Shown here in pieces: positions 22,775 through 34,555 of a DNA stretch of 64,000 nt. The DNA is from Adiantum capillus-veneris. Taxonomy: Eukaryota > Streptophyta > Polypodiopsida > Polypodiales > Pteridaceae. The notes beneath the pieces were generated by a model. The model was not told where the DNA came from. It did no database searches and saw nothing but the letters and a program-made list of their open reading frames with translations. Position 1 is the first letter of the stretch. Every line of letters begins with the position of its first letter. The translations under genes were made by a program, and so were the position numbers. The stretch is from the NCBI GenBank assembly GCA_014529385.2, contig CM043964.1, positions 104,953,587 to 105,017,586 on the forward strand. The letters are read 5' to 3'.

Positions 22775-23492
22775 TGTAATTAATCGTTATGGCTGTGTTG
22801 GGAAAATAATAGCGGACAGGGGTGGGTTGGATGCTGAGAAAGCAAGGGAGTTTTTTTGTAGGTTGGGCATTAAACTTTCTCTCATTTTACTGCATATAAT
22901 CTTGACAAAAATGGTAAATCAGAGAGTGGGCATCCTCATATTATTAAAGATTTGGCTAAGGCTTGCAAAGGTAAAATGGGAGAGTGACCTAGGCTATTGC
23001 CTTATGCTTTACGGGGTGATCGTAAAACTCATAGGTCAGTTACTGTTATATGCCTTTTGAGCTAATGTATGGTCATAAAACCTGTAATTCCAGTTGAGGA
23101 TGTCATTCCCACATGGAATGTATTACCTTGAGAAGATGGAATGAGTAGGGAAGGCCTTCTTGCTTTGTTCATACAAAAATTAAAAATAAGTCCTCAAGAT
23201 ATTGAGAATGCAGTAGCACGATTGAAAGATGCAAGTTAAAGAATAAGGACCTAAAGCTATTGAGGAAGGTGATTGGGTGTTGGTATATAACAGTAGTCTT
23301 GGAAACCAACATTCAACAATATGGAAGCTTTCAAAGAAATTGTTTAGTCCTTATGTGGTTCATCATGTACATGGGAATGCAACTTATACCTTGCATGAGT
23401 TAGATGGGACAAAAATGAAGATTCCCATCGCAGGGAAAAGAATCAAGTTATTCAATAGAAGAGGTGATACAGATCCCTTTGTTTCACAATAA
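22767..23492 (+). pseudogene. Element B integrase core end and C-terminus
   Basis: 22767-23060 carries IIADRGGLDAEKAREFFCRL, the second catalytic Asp region, and then degenerates. 23277-23492 carries the C-terminal DNA-binding part (LVYNSSLGNQ, FSPYVVHHVHGNATYTLHEL, then GKRIKLF). Several stops lie between them. The final stop at 23490-23492 is about 190 bp before the 3' LTR, and no chromodomain was recognised. Confidence 0.75.
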
Positions 23493-23678
23493 ATTCAAAA
23501 TTAAGGCTTTGATGAACATTTTATGGATAAATATGAAGAAAGATATGATGATGCACTGGACTTCCTTGGAAGTGATAATGAGATCAATATATATGTTGAC
23601 TTAAATGAAGACTGAACCTGCAAAAGATATCAGTGGCACATGCCAGAGGATGTGCAGGTTTAGAGGGGGTGGATGTCG

Positions 23679-24669
23679 TGATGTGTCACATTCATAATGT
23701 GAAACTAAAATATCTACTTCACTCTCAATGCTTTTTCTATGTGGGACCGAATGCTATAATGTAGTTAGTGTGATGTATGCAAAAATAGATGCCATAGTTG
23801 AAGTCGTGTACATACCTTTTCGGGTAGGTGAGACCCTAGACGTGGCACTATGGCATGCGTTTTTACATAAATATATTCCTAATTTGATTTTAAAATGTAC
23901 AAATGTCAGGTGTATCAAAGTGGCACGCTCGTTTTGCCTAAAAAGTTCAATGCGGGCAGTCTCAACCAAAAATAGCAGGTTTTACGTGAAAGATGTGTTT
24001 CAAGTGCTTACCAAGTTAAAAAATTAGGTTCAAAATAATATTTGACTCCAATGGGATTTTTTCACAAATTTAGGGATTTTTCCTAGTTCGTTTGGGCATT
24101 TTAGGATAAAAAGGGGTATTTTTGGGCAAAAAAGGCTAAAAATGGCTCAAAGTGCCACATCAATGATGGTTTCTCCGTTGTTCAAGAGCTGGGGGAAAAG
24201 TTTTAGAGCCAAGAATGAGCTCACTTGGGCATATAAGCATGGAGATACAACCATTCCTTTACAAGGTGCTAGTGCAATCCTGTGCTGCTTCCACTACATG
24301 ATTGAGGATGTGAGACCTCCAATTAGGGTTTCCCCTCCTCAAATAAATACTTGGGTTTCTTAATGAAAATATTGAATCTTCCATGAAATGGTCACAATGA
24401 GAAATCAAAGCATCATTTTAGGGGTTTTAACAAGTTGAATGACCAGTGCATCTGTGCAATTAAAGTGAGGCTATGTACCTAATCTTCACACACACAAGAG
24501 TTTTGAGTTAGTATTGGTTCTTTTTCAAAGTAGATCTTTCATGGCTGGAGTTTTGTTCTATTTGAGTATATTTTTGGCTTCAAATCATCGACACCTTGCT
24601 TGATTTTGCTACGAATCCTCACAATCAGAGGCCCAACGCTTTGCTAGTCACACTTCGCACTTCTTGACA
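23679..24669 (+). repeat. Element B 3' LTR
   Basis: TGATGTGTCACATTC... to ...CTTCTTGACA, 991 bp, homologous to 16728-17758. A purine-rich tract directly precedes it. Confidence 0.9.
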
Positions 24670-24769
24670 CCGTATTAAAATGATTGTATCTAACAAAACA
24701 CTATCTCAATTATACTAAGTCATCCATGAAAAAATTCTAGTATGGAACACAAAACATCTCAAAAAGAAA

Positions 24770-26300
24770 CAATTAGCATCATCATAAAAACGTATCATGG
24801 TATCATGTAACAACTCCATGAATGAGTAAAATTCTTACTAACAAACAATTAGTACACACGACTTCTAATCATTATGAAAACATATCATGTTTCATAGAAC
24901 AACTCCATGAAATAATAACTATTTCAATAGAAAAGGATTATGAAAACACATCATGACATCATGAAATAACTCTATAAATGAATAACCATCTTAGTAATAA
25001 ATGATCAATATGAACGGCTTCTAATCACCATGAAAGCACATCATGAAATTATGGAATAGCTCCATGGAAGAATAACCATCTCAATGAGAAATGATCTATA
25101 CGAACGATTTGTAATCACCATGAAAATGCATCATGACCTCATGGAATAATAATTATCTCAATGATAAACGAGTAGTATAAATGACTTCTAAGATAGTATA
25201 AAATCATGAAACAACTCTATGAAAGAATAATCGTCTTAGCGACAAATGATCAATACAAAAAGCTTCTAATCATCATGGATGTGGCATCATGCAAAAACTC
25301 CATGGAAGAATAATCATCTCAATGAAAATTGATTTGTACGAACGATTTGTAATCACCATGAAAATGCATCATGATCTCATGAAACAACTGTATGGAATAA
25401 TAATAATCTTAATGATAAATGATTGGTATAAATGACTTGTAACATATCACAAAATCATAAAAGAACTCTATAAAATAATAATCATCTTAGTGACGAATGA
25501 TGAGTACCAACAACTTCGAATCATCATGGAAACGCATCATGGAATCGTGGAACAACTCCATGGAAGAATAATCATCTCAATAGTAAACAATAAATACAAG
25601 TGACTTTTAATCATCAAGAATACATATCATGGCATTATGAAACAACTTTATGGAAGAATAACTATATCAATAAAATGAGCGATTAGTATGAACCACTTTT
25701 CATTATCATGAAATCGTGTCATGGTATCATGGAACAACTCCATGGAAGAATAACAAACAATCAATACAAAAAACTTGTAATCATCATAGGAATGTATAAT
25801 GGCATCATGGAATAACTGTATGGAATAATAACCATATAATAAAATGAACGATCAACACGAACGTCTTGTCATCATCATGAAAACACACCATGAAACAACT
25901 CCATGGAATAATAACCATATCAATAATAAAACGATCAATACAAACGACTTGTGATCATCATGGAATCATAGAATAAGTTCAAACCATCTCAATAACAAAC
26001 GATCAATACAAACAATTTTTAATCATCATGGAAATGCATCATGGCACCATGGAGGAATAACTCCATGGAATAATAATAATCTCAATAACAAATGATCAAT
26101 ACGAACGGCTTGTAAACATCATGGAAACACATGATGATGTCATGGAATAACTCCATGGAATTATGACCATTTTGAAAGAAAAATAAAAAATGAACGAACA
26201 GTACAAACCACTTCTAATCATCATAAAAATGCAGCATGGAGTAATAACCATCTCAACAATGAACGATTAGTAGGAACGACTCGTAATCACATGAAAACAT
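24770..26300 (+). repeat. ~90-bp tandem array (about 17 units)
   Basis: Each unit has the order CATCATGGAA..ACTCCATGGAAGAATAA, ATCTCAAT, AACGATCAATACGAACG, CTTGTAATCATCATG. The CTT(C/G)TAATCA segment recurs near 25018, 25108, 25263, 25348, 25436, 25514, 25604, 25695, 25773, 25865 and 25948, mostly 78-92 bp apart. Units are diverged and some are shortened. No coding potential. Confidence 0.8.
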
Positions 26301-27390
26301 AAATCTCAATAACAAAATATTATAAAAATTGATGATGAGTAAAAACCATAAGTTTTCTATATTTTGGCTAAAAATAAATTGTTAAAATGTATCTCTTTGA
26401 TAAATCATCAAAATTATAACTCTTTAATATCTATATGTAAAGAATTGATATAAATGAATAAATTATAATGATTGGACACGAGTTATTGCTGATATCAAAT
26501 CATTCAAATTGTAACTCTTTGTTTTTTCTAATCAAAAGAGAAAATAAATCATCAAAATAAAACTCTTTGATAAATCATAAAAAACATAATCATTGACATT
26601 CACAAATAAGAGAAATAATATGAATTATCAAAGTATAAGTATCAATATCAACTGAAGATTATAAAATAAATCATCAAAATCGTAAGTATTTGAGATGTAG
26701 CTACATAAATCAATGAAACATAACACTTTAATAAAAAAATATAAATAAAAATAATCAAAACATAATTTTTTAACATGAATCTTCAAATACAACACAAACT
26801 ACTAAGATTATATAACTCTTAGCAATTTCAATAATATTATATATATATATTGATTTCATCTTTATCATAAATCATACACAATTGAAACAAAAAGCAAAAA
26901 AAAAAGATTTCAAGTGATATGACTTTGATGTACCTCGATGTACATGCATCAAAATATATGTGATATATATAAAGAGTAAGTATAAAGATCAATCAATTTA
27001 TCTGCTTCTTTCAATATATAAACTGAATTGAAGACAATGTAAATTTTACATGCTTAACTTTTAATCTATTTCTTTTACATAAACCAAACTAAATATGATC
27101 CATAAAAATAAAATTCAAAAACTATACAACAAGAATCATTGAAAAAATTGTAACTTCAATATTTTTAACTTTTACTTTAAATTTTTTTACACAAATCAAA
27201 TTGCATATAATCCATGAAAAGAAATTCCAAGAATCATGCAGTAAAAAACTCAACACGTATCAATATATAAATCTAATTGAATACAACATAATTAACTCTT
27301 GATCTAAGTTTTTTTATGTCAATCACATTGAATATGATGCATGTATATATGGTATATATATAGAGGGGACCGGGGCTATATTTAGAGTAG
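26301..27390. other. AT-rich spacer without recognisable features
   Basis: Very AT-rich, with recurring AAATCATCAAAAT-type strings that may be a degenerate continuation of the preceding array. No gene seen. Confidence 0.5.
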
Positions 27391-27418
27391 CTTCACATAT
27401 AAGCTCAATCTTTTTCAT

Positions 27419-28333
27419 TGATATAAATTGGGGCAAAAAGCCGTAGGTAAAATTTATGCTGACAACAATCATAACATGAGGAAATACCTTTGGGAGTGGC
27501 TAGACTTTGCTCACTTGCAGGTATTGTTAGAGGAGACATCGATATGGTGTGTTCTACTGGAAGCACTACCTCTCCTACTACTGCTATGTCACACTCAGAA
27601 GTCTCAAGCTGGGATGCTTTAACCTCTGGTAGTTGAATGATGCATAGCTAAATCATGGGCACATGCATAATGGGTATACCTTTCACTCTCATTCTCACAC
27701 ATCATGATGGTCTAGTTTTGATTGATTATATTTTATTGAAACTAATTGGTCTCTTTCTGATCATTTTCCTTTGGTTTTAAGTTTCAATAATTTTGATATG
27801 CAATCCTTTCACATTGTGGGGTCTAGTAGTCCTCTCGTAATTAACAATACATTGTTGCAAAATCATGGTTTAAAACAAGAAGTGTCCAATGCATTAGAAA
27901 CATCTTTTGTTGTAGTGTGGTATGCAGGAACTAGTGCAACCCACTCTTTCTGATCATTTTCCTTTGGTTTTAAGTTTGAATAATTTTGATATGCAATCCT
28001 TTCACACTATGGGGTCTAGTAGTCCTCTCCTAATTAACAACACATTGTTGCAAAATCAGGGTTTAAAACAAGTAGTGTCCAATGCATTAGAAACATCTTT
28101 TGTTGCACTGTGGTATGCAGGAACTAGTGCAAACTTGGCTACAATTCTATGTAGATATGCAACACTGTATAAGACTCACCAAGAAGAGGGTGGCTAGGGA
28201 AAAAAATATATATATAAGGCATGTCACAAAAAATATGTCGGGGAATTTGTGTTTGAAATTTAAGCCAAGAAGGCACGGGGCCTCTAGTTGTGAGAGGTGT
28301 GAGAAAGAGATTTGCAATAGACAAGATCAATGA
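27419..28333 (+). pseudogene. LINE endonuclease fragment within macrosatellite unit 1
   Basis: Frames read IYADNNHNMRKYLWEWLDFA, corresponding to VYASNCAHERAQLWQW of LINE copy 1. In sister units GGDINMV follows (cf. GDFNMV). Then comes LSDHFPLVLSLNNFDMQSF, the endonuclease C-terminal S-D-H motif, and the linker toward RT (ETSFVALWYAGTSANLATIL, then YATLYKTHQEE). The fragment is repeated in units 2-4. It is out of frame with itself and has stops, so it is a passenger rather than a functional gene. Confidence 0.7.
27755..28137 (+). repeat. ~192-bp tandem duplication inside unit 1
   Basis: The segment from CTGATCATTTTCCTTTGG to GGAACTAGTGCAA is present twice in a row. Units 2 (about 29860-30240) and 3 (about 35870-36245) also have two copies, but unit 4 has only one (about 37980-38155). 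Confidence 0.85.
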
Positions 28334-30617
28334 ATCTTAAACACTTGAATGTAACAACTTGAACAAGATTATAAATCTTGATTACTCAAAGTGGAATGTT
28401 AACAACGCCGCTACTTACACTAAATGCTAATAGAGAAGTTTAAGCTCCTCACTTCAGTTTAACCTGACTTAATCAAGTGATAATAGAGAAAATCAAACAT
28501 CAATTAACTCGATGATGATAATTTCAAAGTTGATAATAATAATGTTGAAGATGACGGTGCTTTACCCTTTGCCTTAATTGGCCTGCCAAGCTCGCTTTAA
28601 TGCTCTTCCTCTCCTTCGTTTCTCCTGTGCTGCTTCAAGGTCGAGAGAGAGAGAGAGAGATGTGAGGGATATGATTAATCATGGCTTATTGAAAAGCAAG
28701 CTGATGAACTTGGGGTTGAGAAAGAGATTACGTCTTCGGATATGGTATCTTTAGTTTGATTAGAGAGGGATCTTATATATGGATTAGCCAATGACCTTGG
28801 ATTTGACAAAGACGAAAGAGATAGAGAGTGATGTCATATGGATTAATAATGATCAAGCTAATGAGTTTTGGCCTTACCCAAGAGAGAGATCTTGATATCA
28901 CAATGGGAGGGAGATAATTCAAGACTTGAGCATGAGCATAAAGGAGAGAGATCGAAGGATTTTGCATGAGAGAGAGCTTGGGATAAGAGTGGCTATGGAA
29001 GGTCTGGCCTCAGAGAGGTGTGAAGGCTTGTGGAATAAGGAGATAAGAGAGAGCGTGAGTCGTTTTTCTTTGTATGAGAGCCAAATTCGGGAGCTTTCCT
29101 CTCCATGGGTAACTCCCCTCTCTATTTATGACCAGCCACTAGCAATATTACTAGTGGCCATGACCCCTTGATGATGTGGCAACCGAACTTGGACCCACTC
29201 AAAAACATGCACCGCTGATGATGAATGGAGGTGCCCAAGCATGCTAGTCAGCTTTTGTTTCTTTGCCAGACTCAATTGAGCCATGCTATGACCAGGGCAG
29301 GCCCTCCATTCTCTCTGCTCATTGCCTTCACCGTGTTCCCAACTTGGCATGCTTTTTTTTCTTCCCCTTTCACATTATGTTCCAAAAAATACCATTTTGT
29401 GGGCTGGTGGGCCATGGTCCTTTTGACTTAGTGGGTGGCCGAACTTCTTAGTGCACAGTTCGCATACTTGAACTAAGGCGCCACGTTCAACATGTTTCTC
29501 GGCCAAGGCATTGCTGGCTAAAAGATTCACATATAAGCTCATCACTAGTTGTAGATGCTCAATATTTTTCATTGATATAAATTGGGGCAAAAAACCTTAG
29601 GTAAAATTTATGTTGACAACAATCATAAGATGAGGAAATAACTGTGGGCCTGGCTAGACTTTGTTCACTTGTAGGTATTGTTGGAGGAGACATCAATATG
29701 GTGCATCTCAAGCTGGGATGCTTTAACCTCTCGTAGTTGAAATGATGCATAGCTTAATCATGGGCACATGCATAATGGGTATACCTTTCACTCTCATTCT
29801 CACACATCCTGATGGTCTATTTTTCATCGATTACATTTTATTGAAACTAATTGGTCTCTTTTTTATCATTTTCTTTTGATTTTAAGCTTGAATAATTTTG
29901 ATATGCAATCCTTTCACACTATGGTGTCTAGTAGTCCTCTCCTAATTAACAACGCATTGTTGCAAAATCAGGGTTAAAAACAAGTAGTGTCCAATGCATT
30001 AGAAACATCTTTTGATGCAGTCTGGTATGCAAGAACTAGTGCAAACCACTCTTGCTGATCATTTTCCTTTGGTTTTAAGTTTGAATAATTTTGATATGCA
30101 ATCCTTTGACACTGTGGGGTCTAGTAGTCCTCTCCTAATTAACAACACGTTGTTGCAAAATTAGGGTTTAAAACAAGTAGCGTCCAATGCATTAGAAACA
30201 TCTTTTGTTGCAGTGTGGTATGCAGGAACTAGTGCAAACTTGGCTACAATTATATGTAGAGATGCAACACTGTATAAGACTCACCAAGAAGAGGGTGGCT
30301 AGGGAAAAAACAAGATATATAAGGCATGTCGCAAAAAATTTATTGGGGAATTTGTGTTTGAAATGTAAGCCAAGAAGGCACGGGGCCTCTAGTTGTGAGA
30401 GGTGCGAGAAAGAGAGTTGCAATAGACAAGATCAATGAATCTTAAACACTTGAATGTAACAACTTGAACAAGATTCTAAATCTTGATTCTCAAAGTGGAA
30501 TGTTAACAACGCCGCTACTGACACTAAATGCTAATAGAGAAGTTTAAGCTCCTTAGTTTGGTTTAACCTGACTTAATCAAGTGATAATAGAGAAAATCAA
30601 ACATCGATGACCTAGGT

Positions 30618-30622
30618 GATGA
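30618..30622 (+). repeat. Target duplication GATGA, left copy
   Basis: Equal to 34551-34555, outside the inverted-LTR element. The pre-insertion site in other units is a short GAT run, so chance similarity cannot be wholly excluded. Confidence 0.65.
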
Positions 30623-31584
30623 TGTTGACCGCTGGGTCAACAAAACACATCATAACTCAAGTTTTGTACCAAAGCCTTATGTTTTGGGAGTTATGAAATG
30701 CTGCGAATTATGGCTATAAACCTCATTTGTAATGAGTAGTTATTCTAGTTTCAGAAGCCGGGGTGCATTGGCACTTCCAGATTGTAAATACAAAGCCATT
30801 TGACTCTTTCAACCCCATTTTTGGTTAAACCTAAGGTAGCCTTAGTATATAAGGTACCTAGGTCATTTTGTAAAAGGGAGAGACTTTTATCATAATCAAA
30901 ATTTTAGCACTGCCGTCTACTGTGTGTGAGAGAGAAAGAGAGTGAGCGTGAGCTTTATCCTCTTGCTACGCTCGGCTCACTCAACACATTGGAGATCCGA
31001 TTGCACCATTGTTGTAGGCTCGAGGAGAGCTATGCAACAATTACAAGAATTCCACGCGAGACGAAGCGCACACGCCGACGCATCTACGAGCTATTTGTGG
31101 CCGTAAGTGTATTAAACGATGTCTATTTCCTGTGTGCTAGTAGTCTATAGAATTGTGGCGACATAAGCTACGCATAGGTACTCATAAATTTCAGTTGCAA
31201 GCACTTTCAAAATTCTGCTCTGTCATCCTACGCATTTTCCACAGATGGGTTTAGAGTGAGGGTTTTGAGTGTAGAAGCTTAGGGACAGGTGTATCCTAGT
31301 GAGGGGATGGTGTTTCTTAAGTTTCGTACGAATCTGGGATGATTAGTTGAGTTACCTTTCGTATGTGTGTATGTGGCTAGGTGGTGTAGTTGAGAGCAGT
31401 GAGGTTCTTGATTGTGGTTTAGTTGGCCTGCCAGAGTGTTGTATGTGTAGGATGGTCTCAGGCTGACAAGCTAAAGAGTTTCCCTCCGTGTGCCTATCGT
31501 GTCATCTGTGTCCTCGATTGACATTATGTTGATCTAGGTAGTGTTTGCATGCACTTCATGGGTGTGTGAGTCGCTCCTCCAACA
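30623..31584 (+). repeat. Element C left LTR (forward)
   Basis: 962 bp, TGTTGACC... to ...CTCCTCCAACA, with TATA-like AGTATATAAGG near 30845-30855. A 74-codon frame at 30926-31150 is also present in the other LTR (34250-34026, minus). It may be no more than conserved R/U5 sequence. Confidence 0.85.
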
Positions 31585-31881
31585 TTGTCCAAACTTGTCC
31601 AACTGCTCAGATTTTGTCCAAACTTGATCCCAAGATTCTCTTAGTGCTCGGCAACCCAATAGTATGCTCAAAATTGAATTTGGATGCCAATAGGTCAAGA
31701 TTTGGGCTACATAAGCTTCTAGTGCACTCCAAGAGTAGGATGTCTGACAGTTCTTGTCTTTGCTTGGTAAATAGGCCAAACAAGGTTCAAATTCACTTTT
31801 GAAAAAAGTTATGGAATCCTTGAGACACTTAGAACCTCCCTATATAGCCAAAGTAGAATTTTGACCACTTTATGACCCTAG

Positions 31882-33047
31882 AGACATCCTACACGTAGGA
31901 TGTCTTTTTGCTCTGTTTCAGCTCAAACTTGCACTGTAGCTTCCCCTTGATGTGCTAAGCTCACAACTTTTTTTACTTTTTGATTCTGACACCTATAGGT
32001 TGGTCAAATGATCAAGAATCTGTTCCAAAATCCTGATGTCTGTTCTGATGAATTCCTAAGTCAAATCAACTCCAAATTGGACCAAATTTGCCTAGGAGGC
32101 TTATCTAAGCTATATGACAGCATGGTATGGTCACATTAGAATTTTGGTCTCAAATTCATGCAAGAGACATCATATGCGTAGGATGTATTTTTGCTCAGAA
32201 TGAACCCAAACTTGGACCACAAAATCTCCTTAAGGTGTTGATCACTGTGGTATGCTCAGAGGTTGATTTGGAGTGCTAAATCATGGTGAAGACATCCTAC
32301 GTGTAGGATGTCTAAGTGCTTAGAATTGCCCCAAACTTGAGCCACAGCTTCCCCTTGATGTCAGCAACCCAAAGCTATGCTTAGATTTTAATCTGGATGT
32401 CAAAAGACCCAAAAACTAGCTATCCTTACCTTTTTCAGTCAAAAATGCTAAATTCTGTTCAATCTTCCTTTCACTGACCCAAATGAGATGAAATTTATCA
32501 CATGCACTCAATACAACATTTAGAACATGCCTTTGGAGTCATCCTATGGTTTGGTCTCAAAAATTATGCCTTGGGCACAATTTGGGTAGGATGTCTGGCA
32601 ATTCTCGTCTTTTGCCTTTAATGTGTCAAAATTTGGTCAAATTTCCACTTTCCAGGTGAAAATAGGGTAAAACCTACCTTCTGAACACACTGGTCAACTC
32701 AGAATTTCAAAATTTCCACCAGATCACCCTGTAGACATCCTACGCGTAGGATGTCTACTGCTGATTTTTTTGAGACTGAAGTGTCCCTGATGCTTCCTTA
32801 TGCTCTCAGCAAGTACAAGTATGCTTCACAATTGCAAAAACATGCAAAAATCACTCAATTTAAGACTTTTCTAAAATTTTACGTTTTTTGACTCCGCCTT
32901 TTGGCTTTTGGTCAACAAAAATAGGGAAAAACACCCAAGTCAATATGTTACTAGGGTGAAACCTACCCTCTGAACCCTCTGGTGCAGTCAGAATTTTCAA
33001 ATTTGGTCTCCAGAACCCCCTTGAGACATCCTATGCGTAGGATGTCT
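31882..33047. repeat. Family of 24-28-bp palindromes (half site GACATCCTACG)
   Basis: Copies at 31882-31905, 32165-32188, 32290-32313, 32731-32758 and 33024-33047. The half site AGACATCCTACG is followed by its own reverse complement. The copy at 32731-32758 is a perfect 28-bp palindrome; the others differ by one to three bases. Partial copies: GTAGGATGTCTG near 31735 and 32586. Confidence 0.9.
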
Positions 33048-33572
33048 ATGTTTACAGAATTGCAGGTTTTCTTCACAGAACCCTTGCAAATGCTCTTTTA
33101 TATGCACAACATCAGTCAGTCATACAAAAAATATCCACAAAAGCTTGTTTAATGCATTTTTACCCTCAAAAGCACACTTTTTCGTGATTTCAAATGCAAT
33201 CAAGCACTTTAGCAAATAATTCAGTGCTGAATAGCTCTAGATCAGAATCGGATAACTTACCTAAAGCTACTCTTACAAATCATATGGGGTTTTGCATCTA
33301 TGAGTAGAAAAACGCTTCACTGCCACACACGGACTAGTAAAATCTTTTATCACCTCACAAATCATGCGACCACCAACAACTACTCTAATCCACAGATCCT
33401 AACTAAACATATCTAGTCGCAGACCCTCAGCAAGACACACGCTTCCTGGCTATCCACTTGATCGCGGAATATCCTCTTCCGGATCCACTAAAGAAAAATG
33501 CTTTCTTTAGACGAAACTAGATCAAGCAACCATCACACGAGTGTTTGTAGGAAACCTACTTAGGTCCTTGTG

Positions 33573-33591
33573 TCCCCAGCAGCGGCGCCAA
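33573..33591 (-). other. Primer-binding-site-like sequence of element C
   Basis: On the minus strand TTGGCGCCGCTGCTGGGGA starts directly after the CAACA end of the right LTR. It is close to the TGGCGCCG... site known from Athila/Tat-group plant elements, which identifies this arm as a former 5' LTR. Confidence 0.7.
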
Positions 33592-34550
33592 TGTTGGAGG
33601 AGCGACTCACACACCCATGAAGTGCATGCAAACACTACCTAGATCAACATAATGTCAATAGAGGACACAGATGACACGATAGGCAAACAGAGGGAATCTC
33701 TTTAGCTTGTCAGGATGAGACCATCCTACACATACAACACTCTGGAAGGCCAACTAAACCACAATCAAGAACCTCATTGCTCTCAACTACACCACCTAGC
33801 CACATACACACATACGGAAGGTAACTCACCTAATCATGTCAGATTCGTACGAAACTTAAGGAACACCATCCCCTCACTAGGATACACCTGTCCCTAAGCT
33901 TCTACACTCAAAACCCTCACTCTAAACCCATCTGCGGAAAACACGTCGGATGACAGAGCAGAATTTTGAAAGTGTACAAAGCTGAAATTTATGAGTACCT
34001 ATGCGTAGCTTATGTCGCCACGATTCTATAGACTACTAGCACACAGAAAACAGACATCGTTTGATACACTTACGGCCAAAAATAGCTCGTAGATGCGTCG
34101 GCGTGTGCGCTTCGTCTCGCGTGGAATGCTTGGCGTTGTTGCGTAGCTCTCCTCGAGCCTACAACAATGGTGCAGTCGGATCTCCAATGTGTTGAGCGAG
34201 CCGGGCGTAGCAACAGGATAAAGCTCACGCTCGCTCTCTTTCTCTCTCACACATAGTAGACAGCAGCGCTAAAATTTTGATTATGATAAAAGTCTCTCCC
34301 TTTTACAAAATGCCCTAGGTACCTTATATACTAAGTCCACCTTAGGTTTAACCAAAAATGGGGCTGAAAGGGTCAAATGGCTTTGTATTTACAATCTGGA
34401 AGTGCCATTGCACCCGGCTTCTGAAACTAGAATAACTACTCATTACAAATGACGTTTATAGCCATAATCCGCAGCATTTCATAACTCGCAAAAGATAAGA
34501 CTTTGATACGAAACTTGAGTTATGTTGTGTTGTTGACCCAGCGGTCAACA
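33592..34550 (-). repeat. Element C right LTR (reverse)
   Basis: 959 bp, reverse complement of the left LTR with scattered substitutions. TATA-like sequence at about 34324-34333 on the minus strand. Confidence 0.85.
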
Positions 34551-34555
34551 GATGA
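34551..34555 (+). repeat. Target duplication GATGA, right copy
   Basis: Matches 30618-30622 and abuts the end of the right LTR. Confidence 0.65.

Larger units (their letters stand above)
16728..24669 (+). mobile_element. Ty3/gypsy element B, 7.9 kb with both LTRs
   Basis: Two LTRs (16728-17758 and 23679-24669) flank gag, protease, RT, RNase H and integrase in Ty3 order. CCGT (16724-16727) is repeated at 24670-24673; counting the last LTR base, ACCGT is shared. This gives a target duplication of 4 or 5 bp. A polypurine stretch TTTAGAGGGGGTGGATG lies just before the 3' LTR. The 5' LTR is followed by TTTTTGGTGAACCC, a possible primer site that I could not assign to a tRNA. Frameshifts and stops throughout, together with LTR divergence, show an old, inactive copy. 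Confidence 0.9.
27391..29525 (+). repeat. Macrosatellite unit 1
   Basis: First of four head-to-tail ~2.1-kb units. Recurrence points: GATATAAATTGGGGCAAAA at 27419, 29573, 35582 and 37687. The first ~0.9 kb derives from a LINE endonuclease and linker. The remaining ~1.2 kb is non-coding, includes a short GA tract, and ends TTGCTGGCTAAAAGATTC. This copy has an extra segment near 27545-27600 (CTACTGGAAGCACTACC) that is absent from the other units. Confidence 0.9.
31585..33591. other. Element C core with repeated palindromes, no coding capacity
   Basis: The core consists of diverged repeats with the order palindrome, AGAATTG, CCCAAACTTG...CCACAGCTTCCCCTTGATG, AGCAACCCAA...TATGCT. No gag or pol motif was found on either strand. 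The right end, read on the minus strand from the primer site, resembles a retroelement 5' leader. Confidence 0.7.
30623..34550. mobile_element. Element C: retroelement with two LTRs in inverted orientation
   Basis: Outer ends are TGTTGACCGCTGGGTCAAC and its complement. The two ~960-bp arms (30623-31584 forward, 33592-34550 reverse) look about 95% identical along their length. Each arm has LTR features: TGTTG...CAACA ends and a TATA box. On the minus strand the right arm is followed by TTGGCGCCGCTGCTGGGGAC, resembling the primer site of many plant Ty3 (Athila/Tat) elements, so that arm is a 5' LTR. The left arm faces the other way and is followed by unrelated TTGTCCAAACTTGTCC. The 2.0-kb core is non-coding. 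Flanking GATGA repeats suggest insertion as one unit. Confidence 0.8.

Noticed and set aside
30926-31150. A 74-codon ORF in element C left LTR with a near copy in the right LTR as possible conserved protein
   Set aside because: The similarity is explained by the arms being copies of one LTR. No known domain and no independent copy to compare.
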